The translations under genes were made by a program, and so were the position numbers. Below, piece by piece: positions 17,727 to 25,827 of a stretch of 53,000 nt of DNA. Under the pieces are notes generated by a model. That model did no database searches, had not been told where the DNA came from, and worked only from the letters and a program-made list of their open reading frames with translations. The stretch comes from an uncultured Verrucomicrobia subdivision 3 bacterium (GTDB taxonomy: Bacteria > Verrucomicrobiota > Verrucomicrobiia > Limisphaerales > UBA11358), in NCBI GenBank assembly GCA_903872345.1, contig CAIQKM010000081.1:1-53000 (forward strand), read 5' to 3'. Each line of letters opens with the position of its first letter. The stretch's first letter is position 1.

Positions 17727-18485
17727 TTAAGTAACGGATTGCGGCCGGGCCCACAATGCCGGAATGGGGGCCGGTTTTTCCTTTCGGCGCAGGGACCGGA
17801 TAAAGCGCAAAATCTGCCGCGTGGCTTCGCCGTAAAATTCGCCCCGCGTGCCGCCGATGGCTTTGAGTCCCGGAGCATGATTCACCCACAGCATGGTGGC
17901 GGCGCCGAGACCGCAGACGAAAAATTGCAGTCGCCAGCACCAGCCTCGCAAACCGCGATGCGGCACGCCGTCGCCCGCCAGCCGGTCGCGCTGAAACGCC
18001 ACGTGCCCGGCCTCGTCCCGTAAAATCAGTTCGCACAGGGCGGCCAGCGGGCCGTCGGGCGAGTGTCGTCGGATCATCCGGTAATACGCGGTGCTGACGA
18101 GTTCGGTAAGCGTGAGCACCTGCAATTCAAAGCGCACGCCCAGCAGCCGCCGACACAGGCAGAACGCGGTAAAACTCCAGTGCGAGGTGATGATGCGGCC
18201 ATGGAACCGACGCACGGCGCAACCGAGTAGGCGCGCGTGCTCCGCCTCCTCCCTGAACCATAGGTCCACGATTTGCTTCATTTCATCCGTGCGGCTGCGA
18301 AAGGATTCGCGGTTCAGGGCGATCAACGACGCCGGACCGCCGCCATCACCCAAGCGGAATTGCTCGAGTGAACAAAGCAACGGAGCCAGCATGGCGGTGG
18401 GCACGGTGACCGGTGCCGACCAGTCGGGTTCCGGCCGGTTTTGGCGGTTGCGATTAAAATATTCAATCCATTTGGCGGTGTTCAT
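17727..18485 (-). CDS. Ferritin-like di-iron protein
   Basis: A 252-residue helical protein with a full set of ferritin-type di-iron ligands: E41 (SLEQF), E80 and H83 (FREEAEHARLL), E128 (LTELV), E158 and H161 (RDEAGHVAF). The two ExxH motifs and spacing fit the ferritin-like superfamily, which includes oxygenases such as AurF. I see no substrate-defining feature. The start overlaps the preceding membrane-protein gene by 23 bp. Neighbours on both sides are membrane proteins, so a membrane-linked oxidation is possible; this is inference. Confidence 0.8.
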   Translation of the reverse strand: MNTAKWIEYFNRNRQNRPEPDWSAPVTVPTAMLAPLLCSLEQFRLGDGGGPASLIALNRESFRSRTDEMKQIVDLWFREEAEHARLLGCAVRRFHGRIITSHWSFTAFCLCRRLLGVRFELQVLTLTELVSTAYYRMIRRHSPDGPLAALCELILRDEAGHVAFQRDRLAGDGVPHRGLRGWCWRLQFFVCGLGAATMLWVNHAPGLKAIGGTRGEFYGEATRQILRFIRSLRRKEKPAPIPALWARPQSVT

Positions 18486-19389
18486 TTTTAGGCATTTTGG
18501 TTGAGGGTGACGGCAGGGCTTGTTTACTGATCAAGAGAACGGCGAGATATTCAGCGGGTTTGAGGGCCAAATAGGTGGCGTCCGACAGCCAGGGCGATTT
18601 GATCCGGGCGGCGAGCACGGGGCCGAAACGGTTGTACACGCGACGGAACTGGCGATGGCTGCGGGGCGAAACGCTGCACCAGCGTTCTTCCAATTGCCAG
18701 AAGCGGAGAAGCTGCTGATTTGCCTCAAGGCGGCGGCCGTTGTGATCCAGCTCGTAAAATGGTCCCACGCATTTCCGGTGACCGCGACCGGCGGCGGTCA
18801 CGATGAAACAGCCGGTGGGCGCTTTGTCCGGCAGCGATTGATAAGCCTGTTGCGACCAGAACAGGCTGCCCAGCCAAAGCGGCAGGGAACCGGCCAGCCA
18901 GCCACATATGCAAGCCCATCCCACTTCCGAAGTCACCACCAGTTGCAGGGCGCGGGCGGAGTACCAAATGGCCACATAAACCGGCACCAGCATCCACCGG
19001 CTAAATCCAATGCTGCATAGTCCGAACACCAGGCAGACGTCGGCGGTGACGGCCCCGAGCACCATGGCCACCACAATCCAGCGGGGCGGCGGGCCGGTAA
19101 TTCCCAGAACTTCAATCCGGTACCAAGCGGCAGCGCCCACCAGCACCATGGGAGCAAGCGCCAGTTTGCCGACAATAAAGCAGTCAATCCAACCATGCGG
19201 GCACGCGCCTTTCCATTCCGGGAGCAGGAAGCCGCTCATCACAAAGACAAAGATCGGCAATACCACGCCGAGGAACGACAGGATCATGCCGGTAAACACC
19301 CGCTTGACGGAATGGCGCTTCAGCGCTGAAGGCAATGCCATGGCTAGCAGCAGGGCCAGCAACGCGGGTATTAGGATGAAAAATATCAT
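18463..19389 (-). CDS. Multi-pass membrane protein with conserved C-terminal CFIVTAAGRGH domain
   Basis: A 308-residue protein. About six membrane helices cover residues 1-185. A soluble C-terminal domain begins at GCFIVTAAGRGHRKCVGPFY and runs through LLRFWQLEERW, HRQFRRVYNRFGPVLAARI and DATYLALKPAEYLA. I recall similar tails in other verrucomicrobial and proteobacterial proteins, but no function. It lies 53 bp downstream of ispH and overlaps the ferritin-like gene by 23 bp, so it is likely in the same transcript. Confidence 0.65.
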   Translation of the reverse strand: MIFFILIPALLALLLAMALPSALKRHSVKRVFTGMILSFLGVVLPIFVFVMSGFLLPEWKGACPHGWIDCFIVGKLALAPMVLVGAAAWYRIEVLGITGPPPRWIVVAMVLGAVTADVCLVFGLCSIGFSRWMLVPVYVAIWYSARALQLVVTSEVGWACICGWLAGSLPLWLGSLFWSQQAYQSLPDKAPTGCFIVTAAGRGHRKCVGPFYELDHNGRRLEANQQLLRFWQLEERWCSVSPRSHRQFRRVYNRFGPVLAARIKSPWLSDATYLALKPAEYLAVLLISKQALPSPSTKMPKNEHRQMD

Positions 19390-19442
19390 GAGCAGAGTTT
19401 CACGGTTGTAAGGATAATGAGCTGGTTTAGAGCAGGCGGACG

Positions 19443-20303
19443 CTAAGTCAAACAGTGCTCAGGTTGCACCTTGCAAGCCAGTTGAATGGCCTCTTCGATT
19501 TCGTTGATAAGGTAATCCGGCGTGGAGGTGCCGGCGGTGATCCCAACCGTGTCGGCTTCCCGGAACCATTCCGGTTGAATATCGGCGGCGGTCTGGACGT
19601 GGTGCACACGGGCACAAAACCGGCCGCACGTTCGCGCCAGTTGCCGCGTATTGTTGCTGTGCGCGCCACCGATAACGATGACCACGGAACATTTCTGCGC
19701 AAGCTCAATGGCCGCACCCTGCCGCTGCTTCGTCGGCTGGCACACGGTGTCAACGAAACGCACCTCGGCGGCGGGAAACCGCTCGCGCAGCAATTGGACC
19801 AGGTGCCGGACGGTTTCGATGGGCTGAGTGGTCTGGGCAATGACGCCAAAGCGCGGACGTTCGCGAAGTTGGGCAATATCTTCGGCGGCGAGAACGACCT
19901 CGTACTCGGCAAGGTCGCCAGTCATGCCGCGCACTTCCACATGGTCGCGCTGGCCGATGATGACCGGATGGCAGCCGGCGGCAACGAGCTTATGCAGGCT
20001 ACGGTGGGCCACATGCACGAGCGGGCAGGTGGCTTCCATGACGTTAAATCCATGCCGCCGAGTTTCCGCAATGGCGCGATCCGAGGCGCCGTGGGCGGTA
20101 ATCATCACATTGCGCGTAGTGACGGCGGCGGGCTGCAATTCAAAACGGATGCCCCGCCGTCGCATGTCGGCCAGCACGGCTTCGTTGTGAACGAGATCGC
20201 CCAGCACGGTCAGCGGTTCATGGCGGGCGGATTCAACGGCGAGCGCGATGGCGTCCCTGACCCCAAAGCACATGCCCAGATGTTCGGCGCGGAGGATTTT
20301 CAT
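19443..20303 (-). CDS. ispH: 4-hydroxy-3-methylbut-2-enyl diphosphate reductase
   Basis: IspH, the last enzyme of the MEP isoprenoid pathway, reduces HMBPP to IPP and DMAPP with a 4Fe-4S cluster. At 286 residues it is slightly short of the E. coli enzyme. The three cluster cysteines are present: C12 (GMCFGV), C93 (EATCPLVH) and C188 (DTVCQPTKQRQ). Substrate-site elements are also seen: H38 (LVHN), H71 (TAHGAS), H121 (RDHVEVRG), SNNTRQLA and ITAGTSTPDYLI. The usual GHPEV appears as DHVEV. A 17-bp palindrome lies four bases upstream of the ATG and recurs before the regulator operon. A separate short intergenic space (67 bp) follows the regulator gene, so read-through is possible. Confidence 0.95.
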   Translation of the reverse strand: MKILRAEHLGMCFGVRDAIALAVESARHEPLTVLGDLVHNEAVLADMRRRGIRFELQPAAVTTRNVMITAHGASDRAIAETRRHGFNVMEATCPLVHVAHRSLHKLVAAGCHPVIIGQRDHVEVRGMTGDLAEYEVVLAAEDIAQLRERPRFGVIAQTTQPIETVRHLVQLLRERFPAAEVRFVDTVCQPTKQRQGAAIELAQKCSVVIVIGGAHSNNTRQLARTCGRFCARVHHVQTAADIQPEWFREADTVGITAGTSTPDYLINEIEEAIQLACKVQPEHCLT

Positions 20304-20307
20304 ATTT

Positions 20308-20324
20308 ACTTTGTATCACAAAGT
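20308..20324 (-). promoter_or_regulatory. Operator-like palindrome upstream of ispH
   Basis: ACTTTGTATCACAAAGT: perfect 6-bp arms and a 5-bp centre, ending four bases from the ispH ATG. A 14/17 match stands at 21300-21316, six bases before another ATG. The nearby winged-helix regulator is the obvious candidate binder (inference). Confidence 0.45.
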
Positions 20325-20370
20325 TGTTGACCAGCGGGAAAGAATTTCATTCAAAAATAGTTTTGCGCGA

Positions 20371-20679
20371 TTACGCGGGTTTGTTTTGGCGGACGATCTG
20401 TTCCAGCACGTTGATGTATTCGGCGAACGCCTGACGGCCGGCCGGCGTGAGCAGACAGGTGGTGAGGGAACGCTTGTTCTGGAAGGACTTGGTCACGGCC
20501 ACGTAGCCGGCCTGCTGCAGGGCGCGAATGTGCGTGGTGAGGTTGCCGTCGGTCATGCCGAGCGCGCCGCGCAAATCGGTGAAAGCGAGTTCCCGGGAGG
20601 CGGCGAGCATGGACATGATCGCCAGCCGGCCCTTCTCGTGGATCACCCGGTCGAGCAGTTGGAACGGTTCGGGGTTCAC
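20371..20679 (-). CDS. Winged-helix transcriptional regulator (MarR/ArsR-like, HTH_34 type)
   Basis: The GTG at 20679 gives 102 residues starting at NPEPFQLLDRVIHEKGRLAI, and overlaps the stop of the upstream membrane-protein gene by four bases (GTGA). A longer frame upstream only reads through that gene. The fold is a single winged helix: helices around LAFTDLRGALGMTDGNLTTH, recognition-helix region TTHIRALQQAGYV, and the wing VTKSFQNKRSLTTCLLT, then a C-terminal dimer helix. No ligand-binding cysteines are seen. Coupling to a membrane protein and palindromes before both ispH and its own operon suggest it represses both. Confidence 0.85.
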   Translation of the reverse strand: MNPEPFQLLDRVIHEKGRLAIMSMLAASRELAFTDLRGALGMTDGNLTTHIRALQQAGYVAVTKSFQNKRSLTTCLLTPAGRQAFAEYINVLEQIVRQNKPA

Positions 20680-21293
20680 GCCGTCTGCTTTCGCTTTTCC
20701 GAGACGTACAGGTAGCCGCCGTAGGCCAGGTGTAGGACGCCGAAGAAAAAGGCCATCAGGATGTTGGTATTGACGTAGAAATGGGCGAGCAGCACGGGCA
20801 GGAAACACGCGAACAACGTGGCCGCAGCCACGAATACGCCGCCAAACATCTTGATGCCGCGCGGCATAAAAAAGCCGGCGGCAGTGAGGCCGAAGCCGTA
20901 GAACAAAATCCAGATCAAGGTCAGCACCAGCTCGCCGTTGACGACGTTGGTGAAAATGATGGTCAGACTCATCGCGGCGGCGGAAAGCCAGGTCGGCAAC
21001 ACGGCCAGTACCACGCGGCGGGTGGGCGGCGACCAGAACGGCTCACCATCCTTGAATGCCTGGCGGCGGGCAATGTAGCACGCACCGGCCACGGCGGCGA
21101 AGGCGGTGACCAGCCAGAGCAACCCAAAGTGCAGCGTGGTGTTCCACCCGATGACATAGCCCGTCAAACCGGCCACCAGTCCCAGACTCCCGGCCAGCAG
21201 CATGATCGGCGCGAGCGCGCGGCGGTAAACGGCCGAACGCTCCATCAGGGTGCGGATGGTTTGCAGATTCTCGGCGGCCCAATTCGGTTCCAT
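20676..21293 (-). CDS. Membrane protein coupled to the winged-helix regulator
   Basis: The ATG at 21293 gives 205 residues (MEPNWAAENLQTIRTLMERS...). A longer frame exists but only reads back through the promoter. There are about six membrane helices, including LAPIMLLAGSLGLVAGLTGY, TFAAVAG-type and MAFFFGVLHLAYGGYLYV. I do not know its role; small membrane proteins paired with this kind of regulator are common in Acidobacteria and Verrucomicrobia. The 17-bp palindrome lies six bases upstream of this start. Confidence 0.7.
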   Translation of the reverse strand: MEPNWAAENLQTIRTLMERSAVYRRALAPIMLLAGSLGLVAGLTGYVIGWNTTLHFGLLWLVTAFAAVAGACYIARRQAFKDGEPFWSPPTRRVVLAVLPTWLSAAAMSLTIIFTNVVNGELVLTLIWILFYGFGLTAAGFFMPRGIKMFGGVFVAAATLFACFLPVLLAHFYVNTNILMAFFFGVLHLAYGGYLYVSEKRKQTA

Positions 21294-21299
21294 GAAACC

Positions 21300-21316
21300 A
21301 CTTTTCACCACAAAGT
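21300..21316 (-). promoter_or_regulatory. Operator-like palindrome upstream of the regulator operon
   Basis: ACTTTTCACCACAAAGT matches the ispH-upstream site at 14 of 17 positions, and its outer arms ACTTT/AAAGT are conserved. It lies between the divergent dciA and membrane-protein genes, six bases from the latter's ATG. Confidence 0.4.
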
Positions 21317-21399
21317 GTATTTTGGCAAGGGGAAAATAAACTTTCCCAACGCCATAAAACTTCCCGCCGGTGCCGGGTTTGGGATAAGCTTGGGGAACG

Positions 21400-21804
21400 A
21401 TGGCGCCGCCGAAAAAAAATCTCTGGCGTGGGCCGGGCAAACCTTCCGCCCGGTCGCGCGTGCTCACGCAGTGGCGCGGCGTGGATTATGACCCGCTGGA
21501 GGTGACGCGCGCCACGCCGGCACGCTCGATTGGCGACCTGATGCCCGACTTGATGAAGGAACTGCGGCTGGATTCGCGGCGGGCCGAGGCGGAGGTGGTC
21601 AAGGTCTGGAACTCGCTGATTGACCCGGTGGTGACGGCGCATGCCCAGCCGGCCAATCTGCACAAGGGCACGCTCTTTGTGAACGTGGACAGCAGCGTGT
21701 GGCTTTCCGAAATCATCCGCTACCGCCGCCGGGAAATTTTGGAACGTCTTCAGCACAGTTTCGGCGCGACGGTGGTCCAGAAGATTTCGTTCCGGATTGG
21801 TTAG
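21400..21804 (+). CDS. dciA: DciA-like protein (DUF721), replicative helicase loader
   Basis: A 134-residue protein with the DUF721 fold in its C-terminal 90 residues: IGDLMPDLMKELRLDSRRAE, VVKVWNSLIDPVVTAHAQPA, LFVNVDSSVWLSEIIRYRR and EILERLQHSFG. DciA proteins load the DnaB helicase in bacteria that lack DnaC or DnaI. The basic N-terminal extension (about 1-40) is expected to be disordered. It is divergent from the membrane-protein/regulator operon and convergent with sixA. Symbol by family; not tested here. Confidence 0.8.
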   Translation: MAPPKKNLWRGPGKPSARSRVLTQWRGVDYDPLEVTRATPARSIGDLMPDLMKELRLDSRRAEAEVVKVWNSLIDPVVTAHAQPANLHKGTLFVNVDSSVWLSEIIRYRRREILERLQHSFGATVVQKISFRIG

Positions 21805-21822
21805 CGGCCCCCGCCGGGCCGC
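21804..21822. terminator. Possible bidirectional terminator between dciA and sixA
   Basis: GCGGCCC (21804-21810) pairs with GGGCCGC (21816-21822) over a five-base loop, between two convergent genes. No strong T run follows on either side, so this is only a candidate. Confidence 0.3.
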
Positions 21823-21842
21823 ATTGATTATTCGGCCAATCC

Positions 21843-22346
21843 TCACTCCATCAATTTCATCTGGGCGGGAGTGAGCAACCACGCGAGAGTGGCGCACTTG
21901 CTCGCGGATAATTTTTCCACTTCCAATTTGGCCAGCCCGGCTTTCTTGAAACTGAATCCGCCGCCGGCCTGACCGGTCACTAACAGGGACAGCAATTCGC
22001 TCAAGTCAGGCTCGTGGCCGACGAGCAACAAGGTTTCCGGCGCCGGCTTGAGCGCATTGATTTGCCGAATAAGTTTTTCCGCATTGCCACCGGGGCGGAG
22101 CTCGGAGCAGAAGGCGGGCCGGGCCTTGAATTTAAGTTCCTTGGCGATCACTTCGGCGGTTTGCCGGGTGCGAACCAATGGGCTGGAAAGGATGGCGTTA
22201 CATTTCACCTTCATGGCGCGCACGGCGGCGGCGACTTTGCGAAGCTGGCGGCGGCCTTTGGGGGTGAGCGGGCGGGCGGCGTCCCCGGCAAAGTCCAGTT
22301 CGGCGATTTCTACGGCAATCCCATGCCGGAGCAAATAGAGGTTCAT
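21843..22346 (-). CDS. sixA: SixA-type phosphohistidine phosphatase
   Basis: A 167-residue histidine phosphatase of the phosphoglycerate-mutase-like superfamily. The catalytic RHG is at 7-9 (LYLLRHGIA, H8). The second phosphate-pocket arginine lies in SSPLVRTRQTAEV and the second catalytic histidine in LLVGHEPDLSELL. The short length and this motif spacing fit SixA, which removes phosphate from phosphotransfer histidines. Whether its target is a two-component or PTS protein cannot be read. Convergent with dciA and divergent from ppx. Confidence 0.85.
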   Translation of the reverse strand: MNLYLLRHGIAVEIAELDFAGDAARPLTPKGRRQLRKVAAAVRAMKVKCNAILSSPLVRTRQTAEVIAKELKFKARPAFCSELRPGGNAEKLIRQINALKPAPETLLLVGHEPDLSELLSLLVTGQAGGGFSFKKAGLAKLEVEKLSASKCATLAWLLTPAQMKLME

Positions 22347-22445
22347 GGGAAAACTTTAACAATTCGGGCTCCAAACGCAATGATCGCCAAATGTCACAAT
22401 TTAGCTTTTGGTTTCAAACCGGCTTTTCCCTATGATTTCCCATAC

Positions 22446-23387
22446 ATGACTAACGCACTCCGCGCCGTCATTGATGTTGGTACCAACTCAGTGAAGCTCC
22501 TCATTGCCGAGGTGACTTCCAGCGGTGTCCACCCGGTACACGAAGAAAGCCGGCAGACCCGGCTGGGCCAGGGCTTCTATGAAACGCACGAACTGCAACC
22601 CGCCGCCGTTGCCCATACGGCCGAGGCGGTGCGGGTGTTTGCCGACACAGCCCGGGCAAAGAATTGCCCCGTCATCCGGGTGATCGCCACCAGCGCCGCG
22701 CGGGATGCGGTGAACCCAACGGCGCTGACCAGCGCCATTTTGCAGGCTTCCGGATTGGAAACGGAAATCATCTCCGGCGCGCGCGAGGCGGACTGGGTTT
22801 TTCAAGGCGTGGCCACGGATACGGAACTGGCGAAGCATCCGTTGCTGCTGCTCGATGTGGGCGGCGGGAGCACGGAATTCATCCTGGGCCATGGCCAGAA
22901 GAAAAATTTTGCCCACAGCTTTCCCTTGGGCACGGTGCGGCTGATGGAACAATTCCCGGTCAGCGATCCGCCCACCTCGGCGGAATTTGCCGCGTGCAGC
23001 GGCTGGCTGAAACATTTTCTGCACGCAGAAGTCCGGTCGCAATTGCTGCCGGCGCTGGAACGGGAACAAGCAAACGGCACCGTGCAACTGGTGGGCACGG
23101 GCGGCACCACGAGCATCCTGGCGCGGATGGAAAAAAAGCTGGACCGGTTTGATCGCGACCGCATTGAAAGCACGGTGCTGACCTTTGACCAACTGGTGGC
23201 GCACCGGCAAAACCTGTGGTCCCTGCCGCTGGCGGAACGCAAACAGATCGAAGGTTTGCCCAAGCTGCGGGCGGATGTGATTCTGACCGGCGTGCTGATT
23301 TTTGAAACGGTGATGGCGGAGTTCGGCTTTCCGGAACTGCGGGTGAGCACGCGCGGTTTGCGATTTGCGGCAGTGATGGCGGGTTGA
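22446..23387 (+). CDS. Ppx/GppA family phosphatase
   Basis: A 313-residue exopolyphosphatase/pppGpp phosphatase family protein with the ASKHA actin-like fold. Motifs in order: AVIDVGTNSVKLLIAEV (6-22), VIRVIATSAARDAVN, IISGAREADWVFQGV and LLDVGGGSTEFILG (about 135-148). The length matches the short Ppx form without the C-terminal HD-like domain. The ATG at 22446 places MTNALRA directly before the first strand; the frame is open far upstream over sixA, which is a shadow. It could act on polyphosphate or (p)ppGpp. Confidence 0.88.
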   Translation: MTNALRAVIDVGTNSVKLLIAEVTSSGVHPVHEESRQTRLGQGFYETHELQPAAVAHTAEAVRVFADTARAKNCPVIRVIATSAARDAVNPTALTSAILQASGLETEIISGAREADWVFQGVATDTELAKHPLLLLDVGGGSTEFILGHGQKKNFAHSFPLGTVRLMEQFPVSDPPTSAEFAACSGWLKHFLHAEVRSQLLPALEREQANGTVQLVGTGGTTSILARMEKKLDRFDRDRIESTVLTFDQLVAHRQNLWSLPLAERKQIEGLPKLRADVILTGVLIFETVMAEFGFPELRVSTRGLRFAAVMAG

Positions 23388-23424
23388 ATTTGGCAGACGC
23401 CCTCCCTTCCGGTAAATTCAAGTC

Positions 23425-23634
23425 ATGAACGGCAACATTATCACCGCCAACGGCCAGCCGACGCCGGCAGCCTTCCCCTGCTCCATCGAGGAATTTCTGG
23501 TGGCGCAATCGTTGCTGCCGCGCAGCGTGGTGGTGGAGCATAACGGCGAGGCCGTGGCCCCTTCCGAATTTTCCGCCCGCGCCCTGCAACCGGGCGACCG
23601 GCTGGAGATTGTCAAGATTGTGGCGGGCGGGTGA
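23425..23634 (+). CDS. thiS: ThiS-like sulfur carrier protein
   Basis: A 69-residue beta-grasp protein ending in VKIVAGG; the C-terminal GlyGly is the site of adenylation and thiocarboxylation in thiazole synthesis. Internal blocks fit ThiS: CSIEEFLVAQSLLPRSVVVE, HNGEAVAPSEFS and LQPGDRLEIV. No other thiamine gene adjoins it. YjbQ at 48376, sometimes linked to thiamine phosphate, is far away. Confidence 0.85.
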   Translation: MNGNIITANGQPTPAAFPCSIEEFLVAQSLLPRSVVVEHNGEAVAPSEFSARALQPGDRLEIVKIVAGG

Positions 23635-23657
23635 GGGGGCCGTCTTACTCAAAAGCG

Positions 23658-23727
23658 GTAGCGCCGACGTGAATCTCCAATTAAATGAGCGCTTCCGCGG
23701 ATATTTGCGCCTCACGTCGGCGGCTAC
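23658..23727. repeat. Palindromic repeat, GCCGACGT family
   Basis: GTAGCGCCGACGTGA (23658-23672) faces TCACGTCGGCGGCTAC (23712-23727), inverse apart from one extra base. The interior has CGCGGATATTTG, which recurs inverted as CAAATATCCGCG in the copy at 38665-38735. Non-coding. Confidence 0.75.
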
Positions 23728-23849
23728 TCCGCAATTGGCTTTTATCAGGCCGGGCGTTGGGTGTTTGATGTTGGATGTTTTAGCCGCCCCTTGAAACCCT
23801 ATCTTGTTGGACAGCCGCCTTTTTTTGTATATTTTCGCCGGGAGGAAAA

Positions 23850-25298
23850 ATGAGCAAAGAAAAACTCAACACCGGTCAAAAGGCGCTCCAGATCAATCTG
23901 GACGCCAAGAAGTACGGAACCTTTGCCGAAATCGGCGCCGGTCAGGAGGTGGCCCGCTGGTTCTTCCACGTCGGCAAGGCTTCCGGCACCGTGGCCAAAA
24001 CCATTTCCGCCTATGACATGGCCGTGAGCGACGCCATTTACGGCCCCGCCGCGCGCTACGTCAGCCGCAGCCGGCTCGGCGCCATGCTGGACCTGGAATT
24101 CGACCTCCTCCTCCAGCGCCTCAACGCCACCCGGGGCGACCGCTGCACCTTCTTCGCCTTTGCCAATACCGTCACCACCAAGGCCGTGACCAAGCCCGGC
24201 CAGGAGGAAGGCCACGGCTGGCTGGGCATCAAGTTCCAGACCCTTGCCCGCGGCGAACCTTCCACCATCATCATCCATGTGCGGATGCTGGACTGGGAAA
24301 CTCCGCGCCAGCAGGAGGCCGTGGGCATCATCGGCGTGAACCTCATCCATGCCGCCTTCTACCAGCACGCCGAGCCCGAACAGCTCATCAGCTCCCTGCT
24401 CGACGGCCTCACCAGCCAGCGCGTGGAAGTGGACATGATCAAGTTTTCCGGCCCCGCCTTCGTGGGTGTGGACAACCGCCTCATGGCCCTGCAACTCGTC
24501 CAGCAGTGGCTCACCGAAGCCGCCATGTTCACCGCCGATGGCGAGACCGTCATCCCCAGCGAAATTCTGTACAAGAAACCCGTGCTGCTCGAACGCGGCA
24601 GTTTCCGCCCCCTCACCAATCCCATGCTCGACATGATGAACCGCGCCCATGACCGCTTCCTGCGCGAACCCGTCCTGCAAGGCGAGGAACCCGTGGCCAT
24701 GTTTGAAATGACCCTGCGCCAGTTGCAGGTGGGCGACGCCATTGATCACCAGGACTTCCTGGACCGCGTGGACACCCTGGCCGCGCTGGGCAAGCCCGTG
24801 CTCATCTCCAATTTCCTCCGCTACCACCGCCTCGTGAGCTATCTCTCCCGCCAGACGCAAAAGCCCATCGGCCTGCCCATCGGGCTGGTCCGTCTGCGCG
24901 ACGTGCTGGACGAGAAATTTTACACCGACCTCGCCGGCGGCCTCATGGAATCCCTCGGCCAGCTCTTCAAAAACGGCGCCAAGCTGTACGTGTATCCCTC
25001 GCTGGATAAAAAAACCGGCCAGCTCACCACCATTCAAAATCTCGAAGTCGCCCCGCACTTGCGTCACCTTTACGCGCACTTGGTGGAAAACAAATTCATC
25101 GAGGACATCACAGATTACAATCCCGATGCGCTGACAGTTTATTCCGGCGATGTGCTCGCAAAAATTCAGGCCGCCGATGAATCGTTGGTGAAAGACATCC
25201 CGCCGGCGATTTTCGAGGTCATCAAAGCCAAGAAACTCTTCGGCTGGGGCGACCTGTTCGGCTGGGCCGAACCCAAGCCGCCAACGGGGCCCGCCTGA
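23850..25298 (+). CDS. Conserved 482-aa cytoplasmic protein of unknown function
   Basis: A strong ribosome-binding site (GGGAGGAAAA) directly precedes the ATG, unusual in this window and a hint of high expression. The 482-residue product has no signal peptide or membrane helix. Its opening (KALQINLDAKKYGTFAEIGA, then GQEVARWFFHVG) is typical of a widely conserved family that I recall being mislabelled as TonB-dependent receptor or nicotinate-nucleotide adenylyltransferase in databases. Further conserved blocks include KTISAYDMAVSDAIYG, VGIIGVNLIHAAFY and LISNFLRYHRLVSYLSR. No catalytic motif is recognised. Codon use is strongly biased to C-ending codons, again like a highly expressed gene. 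Confidence 0.8.
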   Translation: MSKEKLNTGQKALQINLDAKKYGTFAEIGAGQEVARWFFHVGKASGTVAKTISAYDMAVSDAIYGPAARYVSRSRLGAMLDLEFDLLLQRLNATRGDRCTFFAFANTVTTKAVTKPGQEEGHGWLGIKFQTLARGEPSTIIIHVRMLDWETPRQQEAVGIIGVNLIHAAFYQHAEPEQLISSLLDGLTSQRVEVDMIKFSGPAFVGVDNRLMALQLVQQWLTEAAMFTADGETVIPSEILYKKPVLLERGSFRPLTNPMLDMMNRAHDRFLREPVLQGEEPVAMFEMTLRQLQVGDAIDHQDFLDRVDTLAALGKPVLISNFLRYHRLVSYLSRQTQKPIGLPIGLVRLRDVLDEKFYTDLAGGLMESLGQLFKNGAKLYVYPSLDKKTGQLTTIQNLEVAPHLRHLYAHLVENKFIEDITDYNPDALTVYSGDVLAKIQAADESLVKDIPPAIFEVIKAKKLFGWGDLFGWAEPKPPTGPA

Positions 25299-25407
25299 GG
25301 AAATCGGGTTCCTGGGAAGGGGCAAAACGCGGAGTGGCAGAGAACGGGGCGATACGCGGAGCGAGGCGGCCGGGCACAAGGCTTTGCCAGTTCAACCAGT
25401 CTGGTTT

Positions 25408-25641
25408 ATGAGCTTTAAGAACATTTTTGAAAGCGAATCCTGGCAGAAGCTGCGGGAGCTGAAGCGCACCCAACCGGCCCCCTTGGGCGGTGTCTGTACC
25501 GCTCTGGGTGAGGCCACGCCCCTGGCCGCCTGGATGTGGCGGGTGTTGTTTATTCTAATTACGCTGGCGTGGGGCGTCGGCGTCATCACCTACATCATTC
25601 TCTGGGTTGCCATTCCCGAGCAGACCCAGGACCCCTCCTGA
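25408..25641 (+). CDS. PspC-domain membrane protein
   Basis: The ATG at 25408 gives 77 residues: a short soluble head, then the PspC signature PLGGVCTALGEATPLAAWMW followed by one or two helices (RVLFILITLAWGVGVITYIILWVAIP). PspC proteins sit in the inner membrane and take part in envelope-stress responses; here the domain stands alone without psp neighbours. Eight more codons are open upstream from a TTG but lie within the spacer. Confidence 0.85.
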   Translation: MSFKNIFESESWQKLRELKRTQPAPLGGVCTALGEATPLAAWMWRVLFILITLAWGVGVITYIILWVAIPEQTQDPS

Positions 25642-25752
25642 CCCGGCGGCGGCTTGCCGGACAAAAGCCACTGCCGGCAGCCGGCTGGCGCGGCCATCAC
25701 CCAGCCCTTCTAATTTTTATTTAATGTCAATCTTATATTTACTGGCCATCTA

Positions 25753-25780
25753 TTGTTTTTAACAAAATCAGGCGTATTAT
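25753..25780 (+). promoter_or_regulatory. Candidate sigma-70 promoter of the PEP-CTERM gene
   Basis: TTGTTT (25753-25758), 16 bases, then TATTAT (25775-25780), in a strongly AT-rich stretch 48 bases before the ATG at 25828. Confidence 0.4.
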
Positions 25781-25827
25781 TATTAACGTTGTCACTCAGA
25801 AGACAAATGACAAAATAAATATATAAG

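Noticed and set aside
22014..22445. N-terminal extension of the Ppx/GppA frame
   Set aside because: It runs antisense through sixA and has no resemblance to the family; the ATG at 22446 fits the domain start.
23850..25298. TonB-dependent receptor
   Set aside because: No signal peptide, plug domain or beta-barrel pattern; predicted cytoplasmic.
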